A DNA stretch of 64,000 nt from Cladopsammia gracilis (GCA_022457155.1 JAJGOT010000588.1:317501-381500), one strand, 5' to 3'; shown: positions 42,585 to 55,007, counted from the stretch's first letter. Notes: a model not told the origin generated them from the letters alone. Numbers and translations are program-made.

Positions 42585-45500
42585 GTAATAATCATGAATA
42601 ATAATTATATTTCCTTGAAGTGAAGTCAAGATCATGTACCTGTTCTTGAAATCCTGTCACCAAACACCTTTGTATTCCAGCAGCACAAAAATATTCATAG
42701 AATGTATAGGGAAAAGTACGTCGCTTTGAGACTAACTATCGAATCTCCAAATTTTAATATTTTGTCGTTAGTTGCTGTTCCCACACCAACGTTTGGAATT
42801 TCCCGCCATGTTGCTGTGATTACCCATGATGCACCCCAGAGCATGAACGCATCTATTGACAGTAGAAGACGCAGGGATAGGGGCAGGGGTAGTAACAGTG
42901 GCAGTTTAAGTCGTTGCATGAAATTAGCTGTAGATCTACTCCATATTCAAGAAGGAACGAGTCTACGGTTTATTCTCTATTTCCCTTGTGTTCTCAAATG
43001 CTCCTTGTGTTTTATTATCTCGTGAATACGCGAAGCGTTGAACGAGTTATAGATGACGGGGAGAGATATGCAAATTTTCACCCCTGCAATCACTTGGCTT
43101 TAAACTTTTCTAAACGCGTATCTCCTTTAATATATTTTTTCAAATTTAACCTCACAACTTACTTAATTCATGATGGCAAAATAGATAGGTTGCTGTTATT
43201 CCGGTCGAACGATTCGGGATCGAATCCTGGTAGGGACATGCAATATTTGTTTTTCTTTTTCCTTTCTTTTCTTCTTTTTTTTACGAACTGGACATTGTCA
43301 AAGTGATGTATTTTTTCGGCGTTTGAATCGTTCAATTTTCAAAAACTATCAAACCAACCAGGAAGAACAGTTTATTCGTGATAACTTTAACAAAGGGAAT
43401 GGAACTGAATCGAAATTTGGCACATGGAAAGGACTTATCGTCTTTAACATTTTTTAGTACAACAAGCTTTCCCATAAGTCACGTGACACGTCACGTGGCC
43501 ATTTTTCTTAAAATAGCAAATATTTGACGAATTGGTGACGCGTGTAAGAGAAAATATAAAATAAAAACGCTTTTCTGATGCAGATGAAATATATCCAGCC
43601 CTTTACGTTTGGAACTAGACTACGAGTAGTCCCTCCTTTTTCCTCAGGGATTCAAAGGGGACAGACCTCAAATAAATGTGGCTACTAAATATATCTGAAT
43701 TTCGTAACTGTTCATCAGTAGGATGCCCAAAATGCGTGCAATTCCACAATTGGTTTCGGCTCCATTAAATCCTATACCAACTGCAGAACATTTTAGGAGG
43801 AGCCACCCACAGTGTGAGCACAGTTACTGACAAGACATATTAGTAAGGAAAACAACGCAAAATAAATGTAGTACGTTAAATAACGAACTAAGCACACACG
43901 TCAACTAAATAAGCTCACACGTCAACTAAATAAGCTAAGCACGCGCACAGCTTAAGGAAAATTGCGCGCGCGCACCTGCATTAACCTGAATAAAAGCAAT
44001 ATAGAAATTAAATAGGGGCGCTAGGATGATATAAAGGATCTAAAATAACAAAGGATACGGGGGTGTTTCTCAATTCTGGATTGCTTGTCTAATTTCCCGT
44101 AGTATAGTGCCATACTTCTCAATGATAGCACCGTGGCGTTTGAAGAATTTAGTAAATGATTTACGAAGGAGCGTAGATTTGAACCCTTGGTGAAGGAGAC
44201 GTGATGAAAGTCGGCGAAGTCTATCCATAAAATCTATCTTCGATGTGCAAATTCTAGCATATCTTACCAACTGAGATATATAAACACCATAGGCCGGATT
44301 GGCGGGAATGTTGCTGTCCATATGAGGGAAATTGACAATCCGAAATGAGAAGTCATCCCTCTTGTCGTAGACGCTGAGATGTGTGTTGCTGTCACCATTC
44401 TTGATTCTCGTGTCCAGATAACACACCTCATTTGATGTTAAAGTAGTGTCCTTTAGTTCCAGGTCCGACGGGTAAATGTCGCTGATGTAATTTCCAAAAT
44501 TTTCATTGTTAACGCTCAATAAATCGTCGATATCACGAAAGGTGTTGCTAAATTGCACGGCTTTGGTCATATCTTGCTTCATTGTTCTGAGCATGAAGTC
44601 ATACTCGAAGGTGTGGAGGAACAGATCAGCCAACAAAGGTGCGCTGTTAGTGCCCATTGGTATGCCAATAATTTGCCGAAAAACTACCCGAAGATAATAG
44701 AGCAAGCGAAACGCGAGCGCGCGTGAAGATCACACGCGTGGGGTGATTTTCACGCGCGCTCGCGTTTCGCTCGCTCTACTATCCCTGAAAAAAAAGGAGG
44801 GGCTACTCGTAGTCTAGTTTGGAATGATCGTCAATTGTTCTTTAAAAAGATTTTGTAAAGACAAAGTTCATTTTTAAGTCCCAAATTCAACCTTTGATTA
44901 GCTATAACTGTAATTTTGAAACTCGAGGACAATCATTCCAAACGTATAAGGTTAAATATGTTAAACCTCCATCGGAAAAGCTTATTTATTGAGCTACACA
45001 AAGAATATTCGCTGGCATATCGCTGATTTGCTTAATTTTAAAATTTTGATAACGTGACATGATACGTGACCAAACTTATGCGTTATAGCAGAAGAAGACA
45101 TCAAGATTTACATTCAGGGAAAATTTCAACCTGGTCTAGGTAATCTAGCCATATTTTCCACCATATTTTCGGAACAGACCTTAAAGCCAGGCCTCAAACT
45201 GCTTGGGTGCAAAACGACGTCTAATTATCAATTTTACATTTGTGTAGAACGGAGACACTCGACGGTTTTTCCGTGGAAGGATTTTACCGACTAAATAAAT
45301 GTAGATGTAGATGTAGAAAGGTCTCCTAATACTTGGTTTTGCCTTCTTTGTTTGCTAAATCTAAATTACATTCTTACTAAGAAGAGATTTTGAGATCATT
45401 AGTTTTCGGAACTGTTTCTAAAATTGTCTGAAGGTAATAAAAAATGTTGCAAACATTTTCCGAAAAATTTCCGAGAAGACCCGAAAATGTTTTTTAGTTT

Positions 45501-48500
45501 CGATTAGCATCTTTTATTGCGGGAAAAATGGTACCAAACGTCGAGATTAATCGACGTCTTTATTCACCTCATTTACAGTAAAGATAAAATTAGACTGCAA
45601 AACGGCCGGTGTTTCCTCTAAAACACCCAAAGATCTCAGAGATCTAGATTGTGCAAAGCGCCCATACACACTAGGAGAGGCGGAAACGTCGATTCTCGTT
45701 CGCGAGCCCGCTACCAAGTCAGGTTCTCCGTATTCAATCTTGCTTCAGATCTGTTCGCTTTTGCTTCGCTTTTCAACAGCTCTGTGAGTGTTGAGATAAA
45801 TTTTGATTTTTTTAAGTGAAAGAAATCCTTGCAAACAACATTTATGTATTATTTTTATTGCGTGCAGGTTGGACAACCCGATGAGATGGATTTTGCTTTC
45901 CAGTGGGACCTCTCCGAGACAAGATCTGAGAAAATAGTGGGCGCCAATTTGTTTTCTCACGGTCTTAAACATTTTGAGCGTTTAAAAGGAGACCCCAGTG
46001 TAACAGGAATCCTCCCGGTCGACACGATTTATTTGACCTTTTATATAAATAATTGGTATGTCACGGATGATGATGATGATGGTGATGGTGGTGATGATGA
46101 TGGTGGTGATGATGGTGATGGTGATGGTGATGGTGATGGTGATGGTGATGGTGATGGTGATGGTGATGGTGATGGTGATGGTGATGGTGATGGTGATGGT
46201 GATGGTGATGGTGTTGATGACGATGTTGATGGTAGTGATGATGGTGATGATGGTAGTGCTGATGAAAGTGATGATGATGACAATGGAATAGAGCCGCGAC
46301 TTATCCATATAAGGTTTGATTGCGCTGTAAATGCAGCCTTGATGAAGATGACGCTTCTGCCTGATTGGGAACACGGTGGATTTGCAAGTCCTGACTGTAC
46401 TGGGACAAGAGAAAATGGACCAGCTCTGATGATGCAGTTCAATTACAACCTAGAAAACGGAGAAAAACTTAAAATGACTGTTGATCTTGTTCTGGCAATA
46501 GACTTGAGAGAGATTTATGATGGTGACTTGGAAGAAGTGTGCGTTTTACACATGGGCTCAACCTGGCAACATGAGCTTCTGAAAGAGAAACACTTTTTGG
46601 ATAAGATTCTCACAAAAATCCACCGTGATGTCCTCCTCGATAGTACCTTTGCTGAAAGAGCTTGGCTTTCTACAATGGACAGTGACCATCCAGTCAAAAT
46701 TGCTGTGCGTATTTTCAAAATACTCAACCAGATGGCCTTGCACCATCCCGACGCTGACATGAAGATAGACAGTTCTCTATTTTCCGTAGACGAAACTCGT
46801 ATGGCAGGCATGAAAATTCTTCGAAGGTAATTTTCTGTGCCATAATATGACATGACCTTTGAGTAGCGAACCAAGCTCTTGTTCTTAGCGTGCTCATACA
46901 TGTGTTTTTACTTGGGCAAAGCGGCCAAGTATCAAAATGCAGTTTGTTAGTCCACAAATGTGCTATATTGCGCAAATCTGGGGACGGGAATGGGCTTGCT
47001 CATTTTGACCTGTTGTTGCGAGGCGAACTTGGCAAAGTGCGAGATGTGTTTTCTCTGTTGCAGTCTAACAGTTTCTTATTATAAAGTGTTTGGCATTCTC
47101 GCGATGAATTCTACGATACCTTCAGGACGAAACCTCACCAAAACATGTTTAAACGAACATGAAGAAGATTTAGACGAATGCATAGCGCTTGTTTAATAAA
47201 ACGTGAACACTGGACAACGAAAGAAGAAATATAAGCGTGGTAGGAGTCCCAGTTAATTATATTTCTCTGCTTTCGGTTGTTTGCCTTTCATGAATTTTTA
47301 TTTCGTGAAGTTGACAACCAACTGAAACTTCGGGTGTAAAAATTCACCGCCGATAGAAGATGTAAACAATGCACGTGTCTTGCGATACGTTTCTTGCGAG
47401 TTTCGCTTGCGCTAGTGAATGTTTCTCGGGCGAAAATAACCTTAAAGCGATCATTTTTTCATTTAATTTTCTTTTCTATGTTTCGGATACAGAGGAATAA
47501 AAATTGGATAAACTTTCGTGTGTCTGATTGCGATATGTTTTATGAAATAGCTGCGTTATGCATTACTGGAAAGGTTTCAAATTACTTTGCTAAATTTGTT
47601 TCTCTCCTCATAAACTATCACTTCTGTCGTTAACTTTGATTAAATAAGTTTCATTCAAGATTTAATATAATAATGGCGGGAATAGTTCCAGAAAAACTTT
47701 CAATTCGAAAAGTTGTTTTGATTCTCCAACGCCGAGCAACGCCGAACGAGAGAGAAACCACTGCGAGCCTCCGTTTGCTTTTCCATCGAGCATGCGCAGC
47801 CACATGACGCCCCACGCGCATTCTCGTCCCCAGAGCCTTCGTTTCGTTTGGTCAGCGGAAAAAACGAAGGGCTCTGGTAACAGTGCCTTCCGGATGTCGT
47901 AAAATCCACGACATCCGTTAGCGCATGCCTAATACGTTAATGTACTATTGCGCTTGCCCAATGCCAGAAACCGGAAATAAAAAAACTTTCGCGAGTGCAT
48001 TCTCGTCCCCAGAGCCCTCGTTTCGTTTGGTTGAGCTCTGGAGACGAGAATGTTGTGGGGACTGTACAAGACTTGAACAATTACAGGAAAACATCGCGCT
48101 AAAAAGGAAAGAAGAAAAGCTTTACGTGCTGCTGTTATTTAGAAGAAAGATTGTCTTTGTATTTGCCTACTGGTTTTAGAAATTACTCGAGAAGTCAACC
48201 GATTTCTTTCGTTTGGGAGCTGTGTATTTATCGTTTCGCCACTGAACGCTATCATATCCGACCAAATCAGTTGGGACAGCTAAGTTTGTTGATGGACACG
48301 CTGTGGTCATTAATTAGGCTTATTCAGCATCGAACAGTGGTAAGCAATATCGAGGAATTTATGTTTTGCATTCGTTTTATGTTATTTTAATTGGGCTTCG
48401 AGAGACCTTCGTTTCCCTAGATTTGTATTCCAAGTTGTAGTAAAGAGCACTACCTAATAAAGAAAATATAACTTGCTCACGAGAGTGCTGATAGTGTTGT

Positions 48501-51500
48501 TATTTAAAATGGGTAACCTAGTGGTAATATGTCTTTTCACCCTTGGGCTTTCTTCAGGATTTCTGCCTCTCCTTCAATACATGTACTCGTCCGTGTTGCA
48601 AGCAACATACTTCTTTAATATTTGTGGCCGCTTAAAGCTTCGTCTTCCAAGACACATACTGATTATTTTCGGAAACGAAGCGCTCATATTTAGCGACAAT
48701 CAGATCCTGTTATACTTTGAAATTTAGCAGCCGCATCTTTACCTGCTAAACCAAACAAAACTGGGTGACATTGGTCGTTGAATGCGTTGAAATTAAAACG
48801 TTGGTTTTGTTGATGTAGTCAAAGGGCTTCAACATTTGAAATTCAACCGGAAGTAAAACCTCATGCGTAGAGGCATAAAATTTTTTACCTTGTTGCGCAT
48901 TCATTTTTAAACGGCCAATCAAAAAATTCAAATTTTTGTCCGTTACCAGAGCTACACGAGACGCAATTTAAAAAAAACCGTGGAGCTCTGGGGACGAGAA
49001 TGCCCCACGCGATGCATTTGACGTTGTTTCGCGGGAAAATTGTAGCATGTGTCGTTGTATAGAGTGTACCTGCTATAGCTCAGAAGGAGGTCGGACACCT
49101 TATTGAGAGTGATATGACGTAATGTCGACACTTGGAATTTTATCTTCAATAAATTTTTAACTGTAAAAGATGTCTTAAGTTCCCACCAAGGCTCGAACCT
49201 GTGACCTGAGGCAGTATCTAGATTGTTAGAGAGACGACACAACCACAACACTATCGAGCTGCTTGCGTCGGTTCGGTTTAAATTGAACTATATACATGCT
49301 AACCCCAACCCTAATTAAAAGCTAACCAGTCAGGCTTAGACTTATGTGTAGTTAATCTGGTTCTTACATCATATATTCTCATTAAGGTGTCCAACATCCT
49401 TCTGAGCTATAGCATTTAGACTCTACCGTTCCGTTGTTTCGTGGCAAAAATGTCTTCGTCACCTTGGACGCCATTTTGATTGTTACAAAACGAGCTCGCA
49501 TAAAAGCAGCAGTTACGTGGATGAGTGCATGCGCGAGAGGCTAAACAAGTTTGTAAATTTGTTTTACCGGTTCAAAGTTAATTTATTCGTCCAACGTGCT
49601 GGAAGGCGGCTCGATCAAAGGAACTAACGGATGCTCGCAGTTGTTTCTCTCTCGTTTGGCGTAGGAGAATCTATTGCTCGCAGGGTAGGACCTGGCAAAA
49701 TAAGCTGAAAGATTCATGGCTTCGAAAGGCCGCTTTGCGGCTACATTTGCATTCATTTGCTTAAAAAGTATCGGAACCACAGACAAGCTACAACGTAGTT
49801 ACAAGAATTAGCTAAAATCAATAACAACCATCGGGAAACTCTGATATATGGCCTTTTTTTCAACGGTTAGTACAAAGTAGGCATCTATTTGTATTTTTCA
49901 GTGCTCTTGTCTTTTGGAACAGTGGACACGCAATTTTTTTTTTATAATTTGCGTGCGATCTTGCGCACGCTATGTGTGCTGTGTCTTCTTGTTTTCGAAG
50001 GTTAACACGCTTCTTTGTTAGACTGCTCACACTATCCCAATATTCGCTATCATCAAACCGTGAAATAACGTGCATGCAGATTCTCAAGACATTTATTTTC
50101 CAATATGGCTAATACAACGACGCCCAAGTATACGCTCCCACAGCGTCTTGTTTTTATTATAACTCAGTCCACATGCACAAGTTTAAGAATAAATGACGTG
50201 TCCGTACTTCCCCACTTGAATAGAAACTGCAGTTTAAAAGTTAAAGGGAAGTATAACGATGATTTTGACTATTTTTGGTGAGAACCATGCTGCAATAACT
50301 TTGCTTATTTTCAAAATAATACTTAAACAGCAAGGGAACAAAATCAACGAAGTTTTAAAGAGGAACAAATCATGGTCTGTTCTAGCCCATTTTGAAGACG
50401 AAAGTGTGGGAACTTGAAAAAAATTCGTTGCAATTACTTCCGACACAACCTGTCTCTGACTAGAGACACTCCTCGCGGTTTTGGTATGTTTTGTGGTAAT
50501 TTATCACACCACTGGACCATTAATACAAAAACATTTTTTGGGTTTTAGAAATAACACTAAATCCCCATGACACTTCCCCTTTATGGTGGCTCCCTAGAGT
50601 TTTAACAAAAGCGCCTACGCTAACTGTCATGAGTTACAAATTTAAGCGTAATTTCCTTGTCTTGCAATTTTGGTTCAGCAAGGATGCCAACATATTTATG
50701 CATTGCGAATCAAAGGCGATTCTAAGGCAAGCACATATGTACAGGATACGCTAAAACGTACGTTACTCGAGGACAAACACTTAAGCAAAACAGCAACAAA
50801 CAATAAAACAAAAATTTGTTTCGCTTTTGCTTGCAAAACGATGCCCATCACACCGAATCCCAAGTATCGTAGGCTCAAAAATTTCTCGCAGTGCATGCGT
50901 GCGTTTTCTCGTACCCAGATCTAACACGATGCAAAAAAGTAGATACGAAAACACGAAGAAAAGAAAGAAAACGGAGGGCAAACCTTAACTCGTTGCCTTA
51001 CCGGCACGAGTAATTGACAGTTGTCACTCTTTTTGGTAGAAGCCGTTGCTATGGCAGCAGAGTATCTTAATAATGGCAAATATTATGCAAGGATATTTCG
51101 AGTTTCCTTCGGTTAATGTTTCTAAACTCTGCTATCTTGCGGAAATGGATAAGGCCAACGTTTTAGAAGGGAAAAAAATCGGTTCCTTCAGACAGTTTCC
51201 TCGGTATCTCGCAATTTCGTAGTATTTAATAATTTAACTAAAATACTCTGACAGATTTTTTTCTAAACAGAGTATGTGAAAAGCAGCATTAATATCTCAA
51301 AATTTGCAAAGTTTTAGAAGGAAACTCAAGAAAATTTTGCTTTCAATTGCTGACGTCACAAAATTTCGGAAAAACCTTCACTTTCGTGTGAGCACATGCA
51401 AAATTACTGAAGCCCGCGTCATCTGCGCGCGTGCGGCTATAAACTATAGGGAGCCCCCTTAACCTGATAATTCAATTTACAAAAAATCCCATGCTGATCT

Positions 51501-52337
51501 GCACCGTGCTGCTTCTTAATGATATTTAGTACTTCATCAATCCATGGAATTGGAATATTTTGCGTTTCTCACAGATATATTGCTCGTCCATTTATTCACG
51601 ATGGTTAATAATTCATTGAGTCATCCATTGTTATTAATCGTTCTTTTTATTAACAAATATCAGAATCGCTTCAAATTATGTTTCTTAAATATTTCTGTTA
51701 CAGGCAAATGGCAAATTATGATTGTGTTGAGGACAAAGAACGCGCAAGAAAATTCGCAAAGTACAAACTCCGATGTACTCCAGTCAAACAGCTTCAGTAC
51801 TATGATATGCAAGTCCCGGAGGGTGAGAGGTTTGTCGATCTGGGTGAATGCCTTGGCCACAGACCATACTTGAAGTCTCATGTCTTCCAATCACTGGTTC
51901 TGGCGCTTTACGCTCTTAGATGTACTCAACACCCGGACATAGCAGAGGAGAAAATCTGGACCAAGGATGACGTGCCAACAATAGTTGTAAACGTTATGAT
52001 GATTGTCCAGCAATTTCTTGATGGTTCTATTGACGAAGTTACAAACTTTAGTGGGTCGCGGGATTGGCATTTTCCACAGCTTTATCTGGAAAGTGAAGGC
52101 CGTCGTTATCGTCTACATCAACCCGAATCCATTTGTCTTGATGTGTATAGAGGTGAAACTGTCAAACAACATTTTGCGCGTATGTGGCATTTATTTAAAC
52201 AAATGGCAAACCAACGTGGAGCAGATGAGAATCTCTGTAGGTCTCCCGCGCAAACTACTGGAAAAGACAAAGCAACTCCACCAACTGAAACTGGCGAGAA
52301 CGTGGTACATCTTCTTTCCCTCAACATCTCAGAATAA
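42345..52337 (+). CDS. Mab-21/cGAS-like nucleotidyltransferase (cGLR-type)
   Basis: Three coding exons, 42345-42584, 45868-46826 and 51704-52337, have GT-AG borders and matching phases and give 610 residues. The fold is that of cGAS and Mab-21 proteins, which make cyclic dinucleotides or have lost catalysis. Seen: helical N-terminus (1-70), CGSSYNQTK with G73-S74, DEMDF with Glu 86 and Asp 88 (cGAS has NEFDV), TVDLVLAID with Asp 286 as third metal ligand (cGAS SVDI), AERAWLSTMDSDHPVKIAVR at the spine helix, and a Mab-21-like C-terminal helical lobe (PYLKSHVFQSLVLALYAL ... NVMMIVQQFLDGS). No cGAS-type zinc ribbon is seen. An Asp-Gly tract (~147-217) interrupts the domain. Activity and ligand are inferred; an inactive Mab-21-like role is possible. 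Confidence 0.85.
44070..44705 (-). pseudogene. Penelope-like reverse transcriptase fragment
   Basis: The 211-codon - strand frame contains IGIPMGTNSAPLLADLFLHT, DIDDLLSVNNENFGNYISDI and VYDKRDDFSFRIVNFPHM, typical of the palm and downstream region of Penelope-like elements with GIY-YIG endonucleases. The expected Y before IDD is Asp here, the front of the RT is missing, and the frame runs into a palindrome at its 5' end. Probably dead. Confidence 0.75.
44696..44782. repeat. GC-rich hairpin, ~38-bp arms
   Basis: ATAGAGCAAGCGAAACGCGA at 44696 pairs with TCGCGTTTCGCTCGCTCTAC near 44760-44779, continuing through GCGCGCGTGAAGATCAC. It abuts the truncated Penelope-like fragment. Confidence 0.8.
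45868..46826 (+). CDS. cGAS-like gene, coding exon 2 (residues 81-400)
   Basis: Acceptor GTGCAG|GTT at 45868, donor CGAAG|GTAATT at 46826, leaving two bases that complete Arg 400. Holds all three metal-binding acids and the Asp-Gly tract. Confidence 0.88.
46066..46290 (+). repeat. In-frame GATGGT microsatellite coding Asp-Gly
   Basis: About 20 tandem GATGGT hexamers (46111-46213) flanked by degenerate GATGAT/GGTGAT repeats, read in frame as a (Asp-Gly)n and Asp-rich tract of the cGAS-like protein. The run is long enough to be length-polymorphic. Confidence 0.95.
47817..48053. repeat. Paired CATTCTCGTCCCCAGAGC hairpin repeats
   Basis: At 47817 and 47997 the word CATTCTCGTCCCCAGAGCC is followed by TCGTTTCGTTTGGT. 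The second copy ends in the inverse GAGCTCTGGAGACGAGAATG. Related words occur at 48981 (GAGCTCTGGGGACGAGAATG), 55009 and 61000-61049. Confidence 0.7.
49072..49413 (-). mobile_element. Inverted-end element with internal tRNA-like segment (B)
   Basis: GCTATAGCTCAGAAGGAGGT at 49072 is inverted at ~49377-49413 with few mismatches (~37 bp). Read on the - strand it has a GGGTTGGGGTTAGC word, then a tRNA-like segment, then AAAAATTTATTGAAGATAAA, the same order and words as the element at 26.7 kb. Confidence 0.75.
49181..49264 (-). other. tRNA-like segment (Pol III A/B boxes)
   Basis: On the - strand GATAGTGTTGTGGTTGTG lies ~40 bp before ACAGGTTCGAGCC, a good B box. No closed cloverleaf was found. 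Probably the promoter of a SINE-type repeat. Confidence 0.6.
51704..52337 (+). CDS. cGAS-like gene, coding exon 3 (residues 400-610)
   Basis: Acceptor TGTTACAG|G at 51704; stop TAA at 52335-52337. An AATAAA hexamer overlaps the stop. Encodes QMANYDCVEDKERARKFAKY and the C-terminal lobe, then a Ser/Thr/Lys-rich tail ending LSLNISE. Confidence 0.82.
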
Positions 52338-53326
52338 AACAGTGCGCATAACTTACACATTTGATACTCTATAGGGCTTCATACCTTGCCAGGTTTTCTA
52401 AAACTTCGCATGAAAAAAGAAGGTTTCATACTTCCAAAGTTTGTTTGATTGAAGTATACAAACTATGTTGTTAACTGCTTTCAAACGCTTTGATCAAACA
52501 CTTTGACGGGCTGACGGACTGGGACGGTCCAATTTTTTCTTTGTCGTTGAACAAATATTTTAAAGTGGTCGAATCCAGTACATGCCAAACGAACAAACTT
52601 TCTAGTTTTAGCTCCTGCAGCCGTAATGGCGAGATCTTTCAGCTGCAATCCGCTTAACCCCATCCAGACCGGGGGGGGGGGGGGGGGGGCTTTTGGAGCC
52701 CGCTCGAACTTTGAAGTTGTGTCGTTTCAAAACGGTCGATGTAATGACCACCAAATTTGGTGACTTTTCCTAAAATTTATCTGGAAACATTTTCCAGTTA
52801 GCGTCCTTTGTCCACCGACATTGACGTTTCCATAGCAACCGCTTTTTGACACCTATGTTTTACAAAATTAGCATTTTTCGCTTTAATCCAGATTATTTCA
52901 AAGTTTTCTTATTGAATTAATATTTTCCAATTACGTTAGCGATAATTGATCAAATTATGTATAATTGTTTATTAATTAAGGTTAATTAACGGTAATTTTA
53001 GGAAAATGTAGAATATGAATGGTCAAAATCCAGGATGGCGGATCGAAGTTTTACTATAGGTCTTTTCTCTCTATAATTATATTATTGGCTCTTATTTTGG
53101 ATTGTAAAACATTTGCCCACAATAAACTAAGCTTTAGCAGTCCATTTGCTTTATTTTTCGGTGTTTTTACCGAAATAAACACGTTTGGCCTAATTCAAGA
53201 TGGCGGATCCAAGATGGCGGACAAAAAAATGGGAAATTTATTTACCTGTCAGTGTAATTCCGTTATCTCTAAACATTTATTGTCAAAATATCATAAAAAT
53301 GTTTTATGTTATCTAGTACCCAAACA
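52338..53326. other. 3' flank of the cGAS-like gene, non-coding
   Basis: Contains a ~19-bp poly-G run (52671-52689) and repeated AAGATGGCGGA words (53031, 53199, 53212). No exon recognised. Confidence 0.5.
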
Positions 53327-53346
53327 TAATATATATATATATATAT

Positions 53347-53396
53347 AGTTGCCTGATGATTGCTTCATTAGAAGCGTGAAACTCCGAGTAGCAATT
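53347..53396 (+). ncRNA. Hammerhead ribozyme-like motif 1
   Basis: Core CTGATGA at 53353-53359. Stem II GCTTC/GAAGC with loop ATTA at 53362-53375. GAA at 53378-53380. Stem III ACT-CCG-AGT at 53381-53389, then cleavage-site A at 53390 (triplet GUA). Stem I TTGC (53349-53352) pairs with GCAA (53391-53394). All invariant core bases are present. The weak point is a U-U at the base of stem II. Confidence 0.68.
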
Positions 53397-53505
53397 AAAT
53401 GTTTTTGAACTAGTCCGACTCCAGAAATTCATCTTTATTCACAGCTCTGGTTCTACCATCGAGCACTTTTATAGCGGATGAAGTCTTCAATTTTTCCACT
53501 GGTGG

Positions 53506-53610
<105 letters not shown>

Positions 53611-53822
53611 TTACTTGGTGAAATATTTTATCATATGCAGACCCGAAATGTCCACACTGAACAATAGAAGCGAACTCCTATCTACTTGTAGACATTCTAA
53701 GAAATTCCTGTTGAAAACTGTATTCGTTTAGTTAACCAATCATATCTCCGCACGTCACGCCATTAGGTATTGTTCTGTAATTTCAAATTTTGTATGTATT
53801 CTATGTATCCGTTATTGTAGGC

Positions 53823-53871
53823 AGTTGCCTGATGATTGCTTCGTAAGAAGCATGAAACTCTGAGTAGCAGT
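53823..53871 (+). ncRNA. Hammerhead ribozyme-like motif 2
   Basis: Same fold 476 bp downstream: CTGATGA 53829-53835, GCTTC/GAAGC with loop GTAA, GAA 53854-53856, ACT-CTG-AGT then A at 53866. Relative to copy 1 the loops differ, a U-G pair in stem II has become U-A, and an A-U in stem I has become G-U, so pairing is retained while sequence drifts. Confidence 0.68.
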
Positions 53872-53979
53872 GAATAAATGTCTTCGACCAAGTAATCCAT
53901 CTCTACAAATCTACATATCGCTCTAGTTTATCTATTGAGCACTTTTATAGCTGATGAAGTCTTCAATTCATTATTTTAT

Positions 53980-54060
<81 letters not shown>

Positions 54061-54703
54061 TAGATCGCCTGAGCCTAACAGCGTCGCTCTTTGAACAGAA
54101 AGCCGATGATAAACTTAACTGAGGTAAAAGGTCGGAAGCACAAGAATAAAATTGACGACCGGGCTATCTTTTAATTTTAGCAACTTACGCGACCGTTTGC
54201 ACAGTACATTTAGACCATACAAGTTCACAAAAACAACTTTTTCTCCGTCTAGAATAATTAGTACGACTAATTTCCGAACACCTGCTGCTTATAAAAATTG
54301 TCCGAGAAACTGATTTGGAAATCAAAATTGCAAAAAATACACAAACATATTTGCATAAGATCACGCGAGTGAAGTTTACAACTATAAAATCCAAGTCTTG
54401 TTTTGTTTTATTTACATAAATTCGCTTTTCAACCTATGTAATGAATGAACAAACACATAAAAATGGACAACACAATCTTCTTTCGAAAAATTTTATTCAA
54501 ATCTCCATACGTTTATGTTTAAAAGCAGAACGCAAACCATTTAGAGCTCATCGAGGCCGAGATGTCTCCGATGAAAGAAATCAAAACAACTGAATTTAAT
54601 TGAGCGCGTTATAAACAATTCTCCCGAAAAACTAGCGAGAAGACAAAAAAATCACAGATTGATATCAACATAAATTCCCATCGAAAAATGTATTTTGTTT
54701 TAC

Positions 54704-54892
54704 CTTTAAGTCCCTCCACTGCTTGGAAATTGTTTGAATCTCCGCTTTTTCAGTTCTGAAACCCGAAGTGACAAACATCTTCCCGCATTGCTCCCATCCT
54801 CGAAGCAAGATTTTATCTCTGAAAGCTCTTCTATTTCCACTAACAGCGGCTTCTGAGTATCCCTTAATTAGTATCCCTGTCTTGAGTAGCAA
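54704..54892 (-). pseudogene. Possible MYB/SANT-like exon fragment
   Basis: A - strand frame encoding WEQCGKMFVTSGFRTEKAEI and QTISKQWRDLK stops at a good donor (AAAG|GTAAAA at 54704). The spacing of W, F, RT and the KxWxDLK end resembles MYB/SANT-like DNA-binding domains carried by Harbinger-type transposons or related host genes. The N-terminal part is unclear and no partner exon was found. Confidence 0.35.
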
Positions 54893-55007
54893 ACCGCGAA
54901 AAAATTCAGGAGAATAACGACTTTAATTTGAATCGGTTTTCTCCGCTAAACACAGCTAAACGTCAAAAGTGTTTTCCCATTTCACGTGAAAATTGCAAAG
55001 ATCCGGG

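Larger units (their letters stand above)
42585..45867. other. cGAS-like gene intron 1 with repeat insertions
   Basis: 3.3 kb. Holds a Penelope-like fragment (44070-44705), a palindrome (44696-44782), a tRNA-like B-box segment (GGGATCGAATCC at 43218) followed by T-rich sequence, and a GTAGAT microtail at 45301-45318 of LINE type. No further exon was recognised. Confidence 0.6.
46827..51703. other. cGAS-like gene intron 2
   Basis: 4.9 kb. Contains CATTCTCGTCCCCAGAGC-type repeats (47.8, 48.0 and 49.0 kb) and the tRNA-promoter inverted-end element at 49072-49413. No exon was recognised; ORFs of up to ~85 codons lack domains and splice context. Confidence 0.6.

Noticed and set aside
43670..43735. 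Minus-strand CTGATGA...GAAA...GTA near the end of the 44-kb Penelope-like fragment
   Set aside because: The stretch expected to be stem II has no self-complementarity, so the match is limited to short core words.
46041..46442. Minus-strand and alternate-frame ORFs through the GATGGT repeat (poly Ser-Pro, Ile-Thr, Met-Val)
   Set aside because: They are shadows of a hexamer microsatellite inside the real plus-strand exon.
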